A DNA stretch of 64,000 nt, taken from Sulfurimonas marina (GTDB taxonomy: Bacteria > Campylobacterota > Campylobacteria > Campylobacterales > Sulfurimonadaceae). Location: NCBI RefSeq assembly GCF_014905095.1, contig NZ_CP041165.1:124001-188000 (forward strand), written 5' to 3'. Under the pieces are notes generated by a model, which saw only the letters and a list, made by a program, of their open reading frames with translations, did no database searches and had not been told where the DNA came from. The position numbers and the translations under genes were made by a program. Below, one piece after another: positions 1 to 7,589 of the stretch (positions are counted from its first letter, which is position 1; each line of letters starts with the position of its first letter).

Positions 1-23
1 TGAAAACTCCCTATACTATACCT

Positions 24-851
24 ATGAAAAAAATATATATAACTGACCTTGATCATACATTTTTGCGCACAGATTTATCTGTAAGTGATTATACTAAAAA
101 AATATGGAACTCTTATGAAAAAGATTCCGTTATTTCGATAGCTACAGCGAGAACTTATAAAAAGACGATGCAGTTTTTAAAGGGTGTAAGTATCAATGCA
201 CCGATGATATTACTTGATGGGGCATTGATCGCAACAACTGATAAAAAGATTGTAGATACTAAGTTCGTCTCAAAAGAGATGGCCGATGAGATCATCGAAG
301 AGGGTGGAAAACTTGGAATCTATCCCTTTGTCCTCTCTTTAGTGGATCAAGAGCTCAATGAAGCGTTTACTTACTCAACGACGCTCAATAACTATCAAAC
401 AGAGATTTTAAAACGTTATGCTAACGACGACCACACACAAGGTTTTAAAAACCTTCGTGCAATGGATGATAATTTTAAGATCGTTTATATGGCTGATGAA
501 GCGATACTTATTGAACTGGAAGAAAGAATTAAGAAGATATTTGGTGATGAACTCAAATATATCCTGGCACCGGAAGCGTATATGGGATGCTACTTTTTAA
601 CTATTTTACATAAAGATGCAGATAAGGCTCACGGTATTACAAGTGTGAGTGAATCAGCAGGATTTGATCTGAATAATTTGAGTGTTTTTGGGGATAACCT
701 TAACGATATAGGAATGTTTAATCTAGCTAACACTTCCGTAGCAGTTGCAAATGCCCATGACGATGTGAAAAAAATGGCAGATATCGTTTTACAACATAGT
801 AACGATGAAGACGGTGTTGCAAAATATCTTGAGGGGTTAAGAGATGGATAG
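24..851 (+). CDS. HAD-superfamily phosphatase, Cof-type
   Basis: A cytosolic HAD-superfamily hydrolase of 275 residues that probably removes phosphate from a small metabolite, perhaps a sugar phosphate. The nucleophile motif is at the N-terminus (D8 and D10 in DLDHTFL). The metal-binding motif GDNLND is at about 223-228, and the large cap domain between them fits the Cof (type IIB) subfamily. Its last 8 bases overlap the start of the sugar transporter downstream, so the two are probably cotranscribed and may act in the same sugar pathway. The substrate cannot be read from sequence. The start is the ATG near the window edge; its promoter lies outside. Confidence 0.85.
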   Translation: MKKIYITDLDHTFLRTDLSVSDYTKKIWNSYEKDSVISIATARTYKKTMQFLKGVSINAPMILLDGALIATTDKKIVDTKFVSKEMADEIIEEGGKLGIYPFVLSLVDQELNEAFTYSTTLNNYQTEILKRYANDDHTQGFKNLRAMDDNFKIVYMADEAILIELEERIKKIFGDELKYILAPEAYMGCYFLTILHKDADKAHGITSVSESAGFDLNNLSVFGDNLNDIGMFNLANTSVAVANAHDDVKKMADIVLQHSNDEDGVAKYLEGLRDG

Positions 852-2076
852 AAGTGCAACAATTCTCTCTATGAGTATCATAGCGGTTTTATTTTTTATA
901 TTTGGATTCGTGACGTGGTTAAACGGTTCGCTGATCCCGTTTTTAAAAGTGTTATGCGATCTCAATGAATTTGAAGCACTGTTTGTTACTTTTGCATTTT
1001 ATATCTCTTATACGGTGATGGCATATCCTATGTCATATCTTTTGGAACTTACAGGTTATAAGAAGGGGATGAGTTTAGGTTTATTGGTGATGGCGGTTGG
1101 AAGTTTACTTTTTATCCCTGCTGCTTTTATGAGAGAGTTTGGAATCTTTTTGCTCGCTCTTTTTGTATTAGGTACGGGACTGACTATCTTACAGAGTGCT
1201 TCAAACCCTTATATCGTTTTACTCGGACCTATTGAGAGTGCAGCACGTCGTATCAGTATCATGGGGCTTATAAATAAATCTGCGGGAGTTCTCGCACCTA
1301 TTGTATTTACTGCATTAATTTTATCAGATATCCCCGTACTTCAAGAGTTGCAAGAGAGTAATTTAGATCTATTATCGCAGAAGCTGGTTACACCCTATCT
1401 TGTTATGGCCTCTATTTTATTGGCACTGATCTTATTTGTCCATTTTTCCCCTTTAAAAGAGGTGGAATATGAGGAGGATGATGTTTATGATCATGTAAGT
1501 ATTTTTAGATTTCCTCATGTAGTTTTAGGTGCAATTGCACTGTTTTTTTACGTAGGTATCGAAGTGATTGCAGGGGATACTATCGGGCTTTATGCACAAA
1601 GTTTGGGGCTTGAAGATGTCACTATACTCACATCTTATACAATGGCATGTATGGTCTCTGCATACCTAGTCGGTGTTATAGCAATTCCAAAATTCCTCTC
1701 TCAAAAAAGTGCACTTGCATTCTCATCACTCTTAGGAATTGTATTTATTTTTTTAATTGTTTTTACTCCAAAAGAGAGCCATATATTTATGGAAACAATC
1801 CCTGATACAGTGCTGTTTGTAGCACTTCTTGGGCTTTCAAATGCTTTGGTATGGCCGACTATCTGGCCTTTGGTGTTAGAGGGCTTAGGGCGACATACTC
1901 CCAAAGCGAGTGCACTTTTAATTATGTCTATTGCAGGGGGAGCACTCTTACCGCTTCTTTTTGGGCGTATCTCTCTTTATACGAATGATATGCAGTTGAG
2001 TTACCTTTTAGGGATTGTAAGTTATCTTTTTATCCTTTTTTATGCACTTAAAGGGCATAGGATAGGGAGAGATTAA
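844..2076 (+). CDS. FHS-family MFS sugar transporter (GluP/FucP-like)
   Basis: An inner-membrane permease of 410 residues with about 12 hydrophobic segments. The N-terminus (FFIFGFVTWLNGSLIPFLK) matches the FHS family, which includes the fucose permease FucP and the glucose/galactose permease GluP and imports sugar with protons or sodium. It overlaps the preceding HAD phosphatase by 8 bases, suggesting a two-gene operon for uptake and processing of a hexose or deoxyhexose. Sugar import is uncommon in the autotrophic members of this phylum. The gene meets the HupE-like gene on the other strand tail to tail with a 4-base overlap of stop regions. The exact sugar is unknown. Confidence 0.88.
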   Translation: MDRSATILSMSIIAVLFFIFGFVTWLNGSLIPFLKVLCDLNEFEALFVTFAFYISYTVMAYPMSYLLELTGYKKGMSLGLLVMAVGSLLFIPAAFMREFGIFLLALFVLGTGLTILQSASNPYIVLLGPIESAARRISIMGLINKSAGVLAPIVFTALILSDIPVLQELQESNLDLLSQKLVTPYLVMASILLALILFVHFSPLKEVEYEEDDVYDHVSIFRFPHVVLGAIALFFYVGIEVIAGDTIGLYAQSLGLEDVTILTSYTMACMVSAYLVGVIAIPKFLSQKSALAFSSLLGIVFIFLIVFTPKESHIFMETIPDTVLFVALLGLSNALVWPTIWPLVLEGLGRHTPKASALLIMSIAGGALLPLLFGRISLYTNDMQLSYLLGIVSYLFILFYALKGHRIGRD

Positions 2077-3035
2077 AAAGGGACCCTCTCCAAAAGCCAA
2101 AATGAAGATACAGAGCCTATTACATAAGCTACGGCTGTATCTACCTTTTTTTCACTAATAAATTTGTGTATCCCTTTTAAAACCAATGCGGAAATTAAGA
2201 TAAAAATTATTTGTCCGAGCTCTATCCCAAGATTAAATGAAAAGAGTGAAAGGGGTATCTCATCGTGCGGCAAGCCTATCTGAGAAAGGTTTGAAGAGAA
2301 TCCAAAACCATGAATCAGGCCAAATAGAAACGCTACGACTCCTAAGTGCTTTTTTGTAAATGTTCGACGTTTTAACATTATCTCTTTTGCCAAGAAGAGG
2401 ATACTTAATGCTATCATTGCTTCCACATAAGCGATGTTAATTGTGGACGTACCCAATATTCCAAATACTAGAGTAATGGAGTGTGAAAGGGTAAAAGCGG
2501 AAATGGTATAAAGCAGTTTACGCAGACTTACAGACAATATGAGTAGTCCCATCACAAATGAGAGGTGATCAAAACCGGTCAAGATATGTAAGATCCCCAA
2601 CTGTAGGTACTCTATAAAAAGTTGTAATTTAGTGTTTTGTTTATTGAACTCTATAAAAGGTGTAGTAGCTCTTAATAGAGATTTATAAAGAGTGTCATCA
2701 CTCTGATAACGCACAACTACACCCCGATCGCTTGAAACAAGTCCCTCTACCCAAATTCTAGTACCTTTTAAACCGTTTTCCCCACAGTGAAGTTGATATT
2801 TTCTGATAATAAAGCCGTTTTCAATGCTTTTGAGTGTTGGTGTATTTTGGAGACAGCGTGAAGGGTAATTGATAGAAATATCTTTATCTCTTGTATCTGA
2901 AAGGGGCTTTTTATAGACTACATCTATAGTGGCATCACTGTTTTTTTTGAGATTTAGAAATGAGAGTCCTGTTTGGTGGGCTTGTAAAAAAACAGAGAGA
3001 AAAGTCAGCAGAAAAACAATACGAAAAAAAGACAT
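2073..3035 (-). CDS. HupE/UreJ_2-family membrane protein
   Basis: A 320-residue membrane protein with a signal peptide (about 1-19), an exported N-terminal domain of about 120 residues, and six or seven membrane segments from about residue 145 onward. The C-terminal part carries the His-rich motifs of the HupE/UreJ family (TGFDHLSF, LSHSITL, GLIHGFGFS). Classical HupE/UreJ proteins are thought to carry nickel or cobalt, but this longer version with an exported domain is a separate, poorly characterised group. The start codon follows directly on the stop codon of the SurA-like gene upstream, so the pair is translationally coupled. A metal-transport role is inference. Confidence 0.75.
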   Translation of the reverse strand: MSFFRIVFLLTFLSVFLQAHQTGLSFLNLKKNSDATIDVVYKKPLSDTRDKDISINYPSRCLQNTPTLKSIENGFIIRKYQLHCGENGLKGTRIWVEGLVSSDRGVVVRYQSDDTLYKSLLRATTPFIEFNKQNTKLQLFIEYLQLGILHILTGFDHLSFVMGLLILSVSLRKLLYTISAFTLSHSITLVFGILGTSTINIAYVEAMIALSILFLAKEIMLKRRTFTKKHLGVVAFLFGLIHGFGFSSNLSQIGLPHDEIPLSLFSFNLGIELGQIIFILISALVLKGIHKFISEKKVDTAVAYVIGSVSSFWLLERVPF

Positions 3036-3794
3036 CTATTTCTGTTCTTTAATTATGTATTTGTTAAAGAGTTTAGCGTATTCTTCTTTCTCATTTTTTA
3101 CTTGAAAGCTTTTTTTATAGTTTTCATAAACTATCCCTTCAACTTCTTCAAAAGGGTAAGGTGTTGAGACCTGTTTGTTTGTTATAAAAAAGAGTTTGTT
3201 TTCAATTGCTTCACTCCAAAAACCTTCCGGTAAAGTGGAAAGTTTTAGCGCAATATAACTGCCGAATTTTTCTTTAATCGAATTTGGGGTCAGTTGTTTA
3301 TATTTTTTGGCATAAGGGCGAAGATCGGTAATTGTAGGAAGAATTTTTATCACATTTTTTTCTATATTCTCATTAAATGTAAAGATATAAAGATCTAGGG
3401 AGTTCACTTTACTATAGTCGTTAAGATGCTCTTGATAAAATTTCTTGAGTTGCTCTTCGGAAGGTTCTTGAAACTGTGTATCATTTTTAAAGAGATACTC
3501 CATTTTTTCAAGAAGAAGATTGTCTATCTCTGGGTTCTCTTTATAAAGTCCTAAAGAATAGGCTTCTGCTAAAAGTATCTTTTGGTATGTAAGATACTCG
3601 AAAACTAGTTTTTTGGTTTCTAGTTGTGTTGTGTTTTGTAGGTTTTCCAGCTCATAGTGCTGAAGCGTAAGAGTAGGTTTTGAGATAGTCGTTTGAACAT
3701 CTTGGGAGTAATCAAAGTAAAAATAAGCGATAGCACCTAAAAGTAAAAAATGCAGTAACGGTTCATAAAAAATTTTTTTTGTTATATTTATCAT
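3036..3794 (-). CDS. SurA-like peptidyl-prolyl isomerase domain protein, membrane anchored
   Basis: A 252-residue protein with one N-terminal membrane anchor (about 11-28) and a periplasmic part. The alpha-helical region at 45-115 resembles the chaperone segment of SurA-like proteins (EYLTYQKILLAEAYSLGLY). The region 115-230 resembles a divergent parvulin domain, ending in a VSTPYPFEEVEGIVYENY stretch typical of these proteins. It sits directly upstream of the HupE/UreJ-like gene without spacing, so it may help fold or insert that protein's exported domain. It is divergent from galE, with 54 bases between. Isomerase activity is uncertain because the parvulin core is weakly conserved. Confidence 0.65.
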   Translation of the reverse strand: MINITKKIFYEPLLHFLLLGAIAYFYFDYSQDVQTTISKPTLTLQHYELENLQNTTQLETKKLVFEYLTYQKILLAEAYSLGLYKENPEIDNLLLEKMEYLFKNDTQFQEPSEEQLKKFYQEHLNDYSKVNSLDLYIFTFNENIEKNVIKILPTITDLRPYAKKYKQLTPNSIKEKFGSYIALKLSTLPEGFWSEAIENKLFFITNKQVSTPYPFEEVEGIVYENYKKSFQVKNEKEEYAKLFNKYIIKEQK

Positions 3795-3812
3795 ATATAA
3801 GTATATAAAGTG

Positions 3813-3818
3813 TATAAT
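3813..3818 (+). promoter_or_regulatory. -10 box for galE
   Basis: TATAAT, preceded by TG, lies 30 bases before the galE start codon. A ribosome binding site (AAGAAGG) lies 8 bases before that ATG. No clear -35 box is present, as is usual for sigma-70 promoters in this phylum. Confidence 0.55.
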
Positions 3819-3848
3819 AAATACTATATTAAAAAGAAGGTTTTATAG

Positions 3849-4862
3849 ATGATATTAGTCACCGGCGGAGCTGGATATATAGGTTCACATACCTGCGTAG
3901 AATTAAGTAATGCAGGACTTGATTTTGTAGTATTTGATAATCTTTGCAACTCTTCAAAAGAGAGTTTAACGAGAGTATCACAAATAATCGGTAAAGATGT
4001 GAATTTTATAGAGGGTGACATTAGAGATAAAGAGGCTTTACAAAAAGTATTTGATCTCTATAATATCGATTCCGTGATTCATTTTGCAGGACTTAAAGCT
4101 GTTGGAGAGTCTGTCGAAAAACCGTTAGAGTATTATGACAATAATATAATAGGGACTATAAGACTTTGTGAAGTGATGGAGCAAAACAATTGTAAAAAGA
4201 TAGTTTTTAGCTCTTCAGCAACAGTGTATGGAGATCCTCTTACTACACCGATTACAGAAGATTTTCCCCTTTCAGCCACAAACCCGTATGGCAAAACAAA
4301 ACTTTTTATTGAAGAGATACTTAGAGATCTATTTGGTTCAGACCACGCGTGGAAAATAGTACTGCTTCGTTATTTTAATCCTATAGGTGCACATAAATCA
4401 GGTTTAATCGGTGAAGATCCAAACGGAATACCAAACAATCTTATGCCTTACATTTCACAAACTGCCGTGGGCAAATTAAAGCAGTTAAGTGTATTTGGAG
4501 ATGATTATGATACACATGATGGTACGGGTGTGAGAGATTATATCCATGTTGTTGACTTGGCAGACGGACACGTAAAAGCGATTGAAAAAATTGATACATT
4601 AGATAATGTTTTGACGGTTAATTTGGGAACAGGAAAAGGGTACTCAGTTTTAGATATGGTTAAGGCATTTGAGAAGGCTTCTGGTAAAGAGATTCCATAT
4701 AAAATTACATCAAGACGCAAGGGTGATATAGCAAAATGTTTTGCCGATCCGAGTTATGCGAAGTCTGTTCTAGGATGGAAAGCAAAGCGTTCAATTGACG
4801 AAATGTGTGAAGACAGTTGGAGATGGCAGTCTAATAATCCTAACGGATATAAAAATAACTAG
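3849..4862 (+). CDS. galE: UDP-glucose/UDP-GlcNAc 4-epimerase
   Basis: A cytosolic 337-residue extended short-chain dehydrogenase that interconverts UDP-Glc/UDP-Gal and probably UDP-GlcNAc/UDP-GalNAc. The NAD motif TGGAGYIGS is at 5-13, the catalytic Ser in SSSATVYG is at about 123, and the YxxxK pair is Y147/K151. At the position matching E. coli GalE Tyr299 (IAKCFADPS here) the residue is Cys297. A small residue there is known, for example in human GALE, to let the enzyme accept N-acetylated sugars. The gene converges on the Pel operon with 2 bases between stops, so it is not in that transcript but could supply UDP-GalNAc for Pel. The UDP-GalNAc role is inferred from this one residue and the neighbours. 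Confidence 0.93.
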   Translation: MILVTGGAGYIGSHTCVELSNAGLDFVVFDNLCNSSKESLTRVSQIIGKDVNFIEGDIRDKEALQKVFDLYNIDSVIHFAGLKAVGESVEKPLEYYDNNIIGTIRLCEVMEQNNCKKIVFSSSATVYGDPLTTPITEDFPLSATNPYGKTKLFIEEILRDLFGSDHAWKIVLLRYFNPIGAHKSGLIGEDPNGIPNNLMPYISQTAVGKLKQLSVFGDDYDTHDGTGVRDYIHVVDLADGHVKAIEKIDTLDNVLTVNLGTGKGYSVLDMVKAFEKASGKEIPYKITSRRKGDIAKCFADPSYAKSVLGWKAKRSIDEMCEDSWRWQSNNPNGYKNN

Positions 4863-4880
4863 AGTTATTCACACTCTAGT
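4858..4880 (-). terminator. Hairpin terminator shared by galE and the Pel operon
   Basis: ACTAGAGT and ACTCTAGT form a perfect 8-bp stem with a 7-base loop. On the minus strand the stem is followed by TATTTTTATA. It overlaps the galE stop codon and the pelA stop region, so it probably ends transcription from both sides, more strongly for the Pel operon. Confidence 0.6.
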
Positions 4881-7588
4881 GTTATTGTTGCCTCTTTTAT
4901 ATTTTTATATTTAAGAGTAGTTATATCCCCTTCTTTTAAGAGTTTTTGGGCTTTTGGTACCGCACTTATTTTACATCCGCTACTTATATACATACTCAGA
5001 TCAAGATCTACGTATGAGCTGAAACTATAACTTTTTGTACTGCTTGTCTCATTATAATCTGTAAGCTTTCCATTACTCGAAACCATATAGATTTTATTAT
5101 TCTCCTCATTAGAGAGCTCTATAAGATGTTTTTCTCTTTGATCAAGACTTAAGTAAGTATGGTTCTCAAACTGTGTAACTCCTATAACACCTTCTGAATT
5201 ATTAAGATCTACATTTGCATCAAAATCTTCAAACCGTATGGTTTTTAAATCATTCATCCCGTAAATAAGCCAACTATTTCCATCTTTTGCCATAGAGACC
5301 TCATACATATCCATAACTTTCGGAATATATTCAGAGGTAAAGATAGGCATTGCATCTTGTTTGAGTGCCCAGTTAAACACATATTTTAAAGCCTCTAAAG
5401 ATGCACGTTTAGAACCTGAATAGAGATGATAATAGATATCTATCGGTTTTAAACGTCTTGGTGAATTTGTGAGTTCAAAAGTTTGTGTGACGCGCTTAAA
5501 CCCCCAAAACGGTCCAAGCCAGTTGTTTGTATAGACATTTTCATTTTGTGCCCCCGTATAGACCTGGTAGTAATCTGAACGTTTTAGTCCAAAAGGGGAG
5601 ATGCGAGTCAGCCAAGGATTGGTTTTGACAATAGTCGTATCGCCACCATTGATTGCCAAAATATTATTTTTATAGATATACTCTAAAGCATTTTTTCTTG
5701 GAGCACAGTCACCACTCCAAAAGATAATGTTTGCTTTTTTAGATTTGTTTTTCGGTGAGTATTTTTCATTGATAGTATCAAGAAAGGTTTTGAGCTCTTT
5801 TTCAAGTGAAAACTGATACTCAGTTACTTTTAGCCTGTACTCTTCACTTAGATTGTTATCAATGATTTTTTCCCAGAAAAACGGGTGTGTAAACGTATGG
5901 CTTGCCGCTTCAACATTTTCAAGTGCAAACATCTCTTTAGTTATTTTAATCATTTTTTCTGAGAGCTTTGGATAAAGACCGTTTGGATCTATCTCTGCTC
6001 CGATAACAGAAACTGAATGTGGAATCTTATATTTTTTAAGAATTTTATTGAGGATTACATCTCCTGAATACTCCCCGAAATCTCCCTCTACTTTATTCAT
6101 AATTCCATCACCGTCAATATGTGTAAAAAGAAGGCGTTTCCCATTTTCAGTGGTTGGATCGGGTACAGGAAGTTTTGGAAGTCTTAGTGCCTGCTCAAAA
6201 AACTTAAAAGGATTTGTTACCCACATATCTTCACTGTTAATAGCTGTAATAAAAGCTTCATTTTGAAGGTATCCACCCCATGAAGTGATCGCTGCAGGAG
6301 TTGAAGTTTTTCCATCTGTATATTGATAGGTAAGTAACTCTTTTGCATCTTTTACATGAATAAGCATAGGGTTTCTAGACATAGGTGGTTCTATCTCAAA
6401 GCCAACCATTTTATTTTGGAGAAGGATAGATTTTTTAGGCAGATTAGTCTGTTCAATAGTAATACCGAGTGATGCAAGTTCATCCTCTTTGGCATCAATT
6501 GCAAAAGTATTCACAAAAACTATAGGGATATTTCGTTTCTTTACTTCGTTTAGCCACTTTAAGAGTTTATCTCGATCGTTATAGTACTTCTCAAGCCAAA
6601 TAACTATACCCGCATAATGCTCTAGTTTATTTGGATCAGGCAGACCTTTATTGATATCGTAAAGTTTTTGAATATAGCCAAGATACTCAAAGATAAGACC
6701 ACCCTCAAAGTGTGCACCTTGAAGCATGCGATCGAGTCTGCTTTCATCTATAAGTGTCAGAATCTCTCTTTTAACAGCATTTTTAGAACTTTTCCCATAG
6801 ATATCCAGTTCTTTGTTTGCTACATAAGGGATAAACCCTTTTGCTTGAAGCTTTTTTACAAGCTTATCAGCATATTTCATATCTGAGAGGTAATCAACGG
6901 CAATAATATCGAGGTTATATTTTTTCACCTTTTCAAGATTTTTATCGAGCCATATGCGATCTGCTTCATCCACCTCTTTATAGGCTAGGTTTTTTCCTTT
7001 TAAACCTTGATAGTAAGATTCAAATAAAACTGCATCAACTGCATCGTGAACATCGTCAATAATCCCAAAACCACGGTTAATTATCAGTTTTACATCCGGA
7101 TATCTTTTGTGAAACTCCTGAATAAAACTAGCGAGAGAGTGTTGACTCTCTTGAATCTTTTCTGGTGTTTTAGAATAAAAATAGTACGAGTCTAAAGTAT
7201 CAAAAAAGAAGTTTTTAAACCCCTGTTTTAAAAGAGGATCAATTTGGTGTGTAAATATAAACTCTTGATACTCTTTATTGTTTATATCTAAGACATCACT
7301 ATTCCAAGCCTCATTTTTGGCCACAATCCATGAGCTATTGATATCATTGTGTACACTACTGTTAAGATCTACTTCGCCGATACTAATATAGGCATAAATA
7401 CTCTTTTTATAAAGAGAAAAGCCATGTGTAACAGTGTTTGTATGTTGGGGTTGAACGATGATATAGTCATGAACACCAATCATCGGATAAGAGAGCTCAT
7501 CACCGTAGTAAACTATCGCACTTTTATCTTGTAAAGAACCAAATAAAAGTGTACTAAAAATCCACACAAGAAGTAGGTATTTTTTCAA
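4865..7588 (-). CDS. pelA: PelA-like bifunctional hydrolase/deacetylase
   Basis: A 907-residue periplasmic protein with a signal peptide (about 1-18). In the family PelA partly deacetylates Pel polysaccharide and can also cut it. The N-terminal TIM-barrel hydrolase (GH166/GH114-like, about 20-280) keeps G71-E72, the acidic pair in DTLD (D130, D133) and E190 in the LFESYY strand. A flavodoxin-like linker follows (about 320-450). The polysaccharide deacetylase region has THIDGDG (489-495), SHTFTHPFF (563-571) with the metal-binding His pair, and FWSGDC. A beta-rich tail ends the protein. It is the last gene of the operon, 1 base after pelB. The family usually has about 950 residues. A paralogue lies four genes upstream. 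Confidence 0.85.
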   Translation of the reverse strand: MKKYLLLVWIFSTLLFGSLQDKSAIVYYGDELSYPMIGVHDYIIVQPQHTNTVTHGFSLYKKSIYAYISIGEVDLNSSVHNDINSSWIVAKNEAWNSDVLDINNKEYQEFIFTHQIDPLLKQGFKNFFFDTLDSYYFYSKTPEKIQESQHSLASFIQEFHKRYPDVKLIINRGFGIIDDVHDAVDAVLFESYYQGLKGKNLAYKEVDEADRIWLDKNLEKVKKYNLDIIAVDYLSDMKYADKLVKKLQAKGFIPYVANKELDIYGKSSKNAVKREILTLIDESRLDRMLQGAHFEGGLIFEYLGYIQKLYDINKGLPDPNKLEHYAGIVIWLEKYYNDRDKLLKWLNEVKKRNIPIVFVNTFAIDAKEDELASLGITIEQTNLPKKSILLQNKMVGFEIEPPMSRNPMLIHVKDAKELLTYQYTDGKTSTPAAITSWGGYLQNEAFITAINSEDMWVTNPFKFFEQALRLPKLPVPDPTTENGKRLLFTHIDGDGIMNKVEGDFGEYSGDVILNKILKKYKIPHSVSVIGAEIDPNGLYPKLSEKMIKITKEMFALENVEAASHTFTHPFFWEKIIDNNLSEEYRLKVTEYQFSLEKELKTFLDTINEKYSPKNKSKKANIIFWSGDCAPRKNALEYIYKNNILAINGGDTTIVKTNPWLTRISPFGLKRSDYYQVYTGAQNENVYTNNWLGPFWGFKRVTQTFELTNSPRRLKPIDIYYHLYSGSKRASLEALKYVFNWALKQDAMPIFTSEYIPKVMDMYEVSMAKDGNSWLIYGMNDLKTIRFEDFDANVDLNNSEGVIGVTQFENHTYLSLDQREKHLIELSNEENNKIYMVSSNGKLTDYNETSSTKSYSFSSYVDLDLSMYISSGCKISAVPKAQKLLKEGDITTLKYKNIKEATITLECE

Positions 7589-7589
7589 C

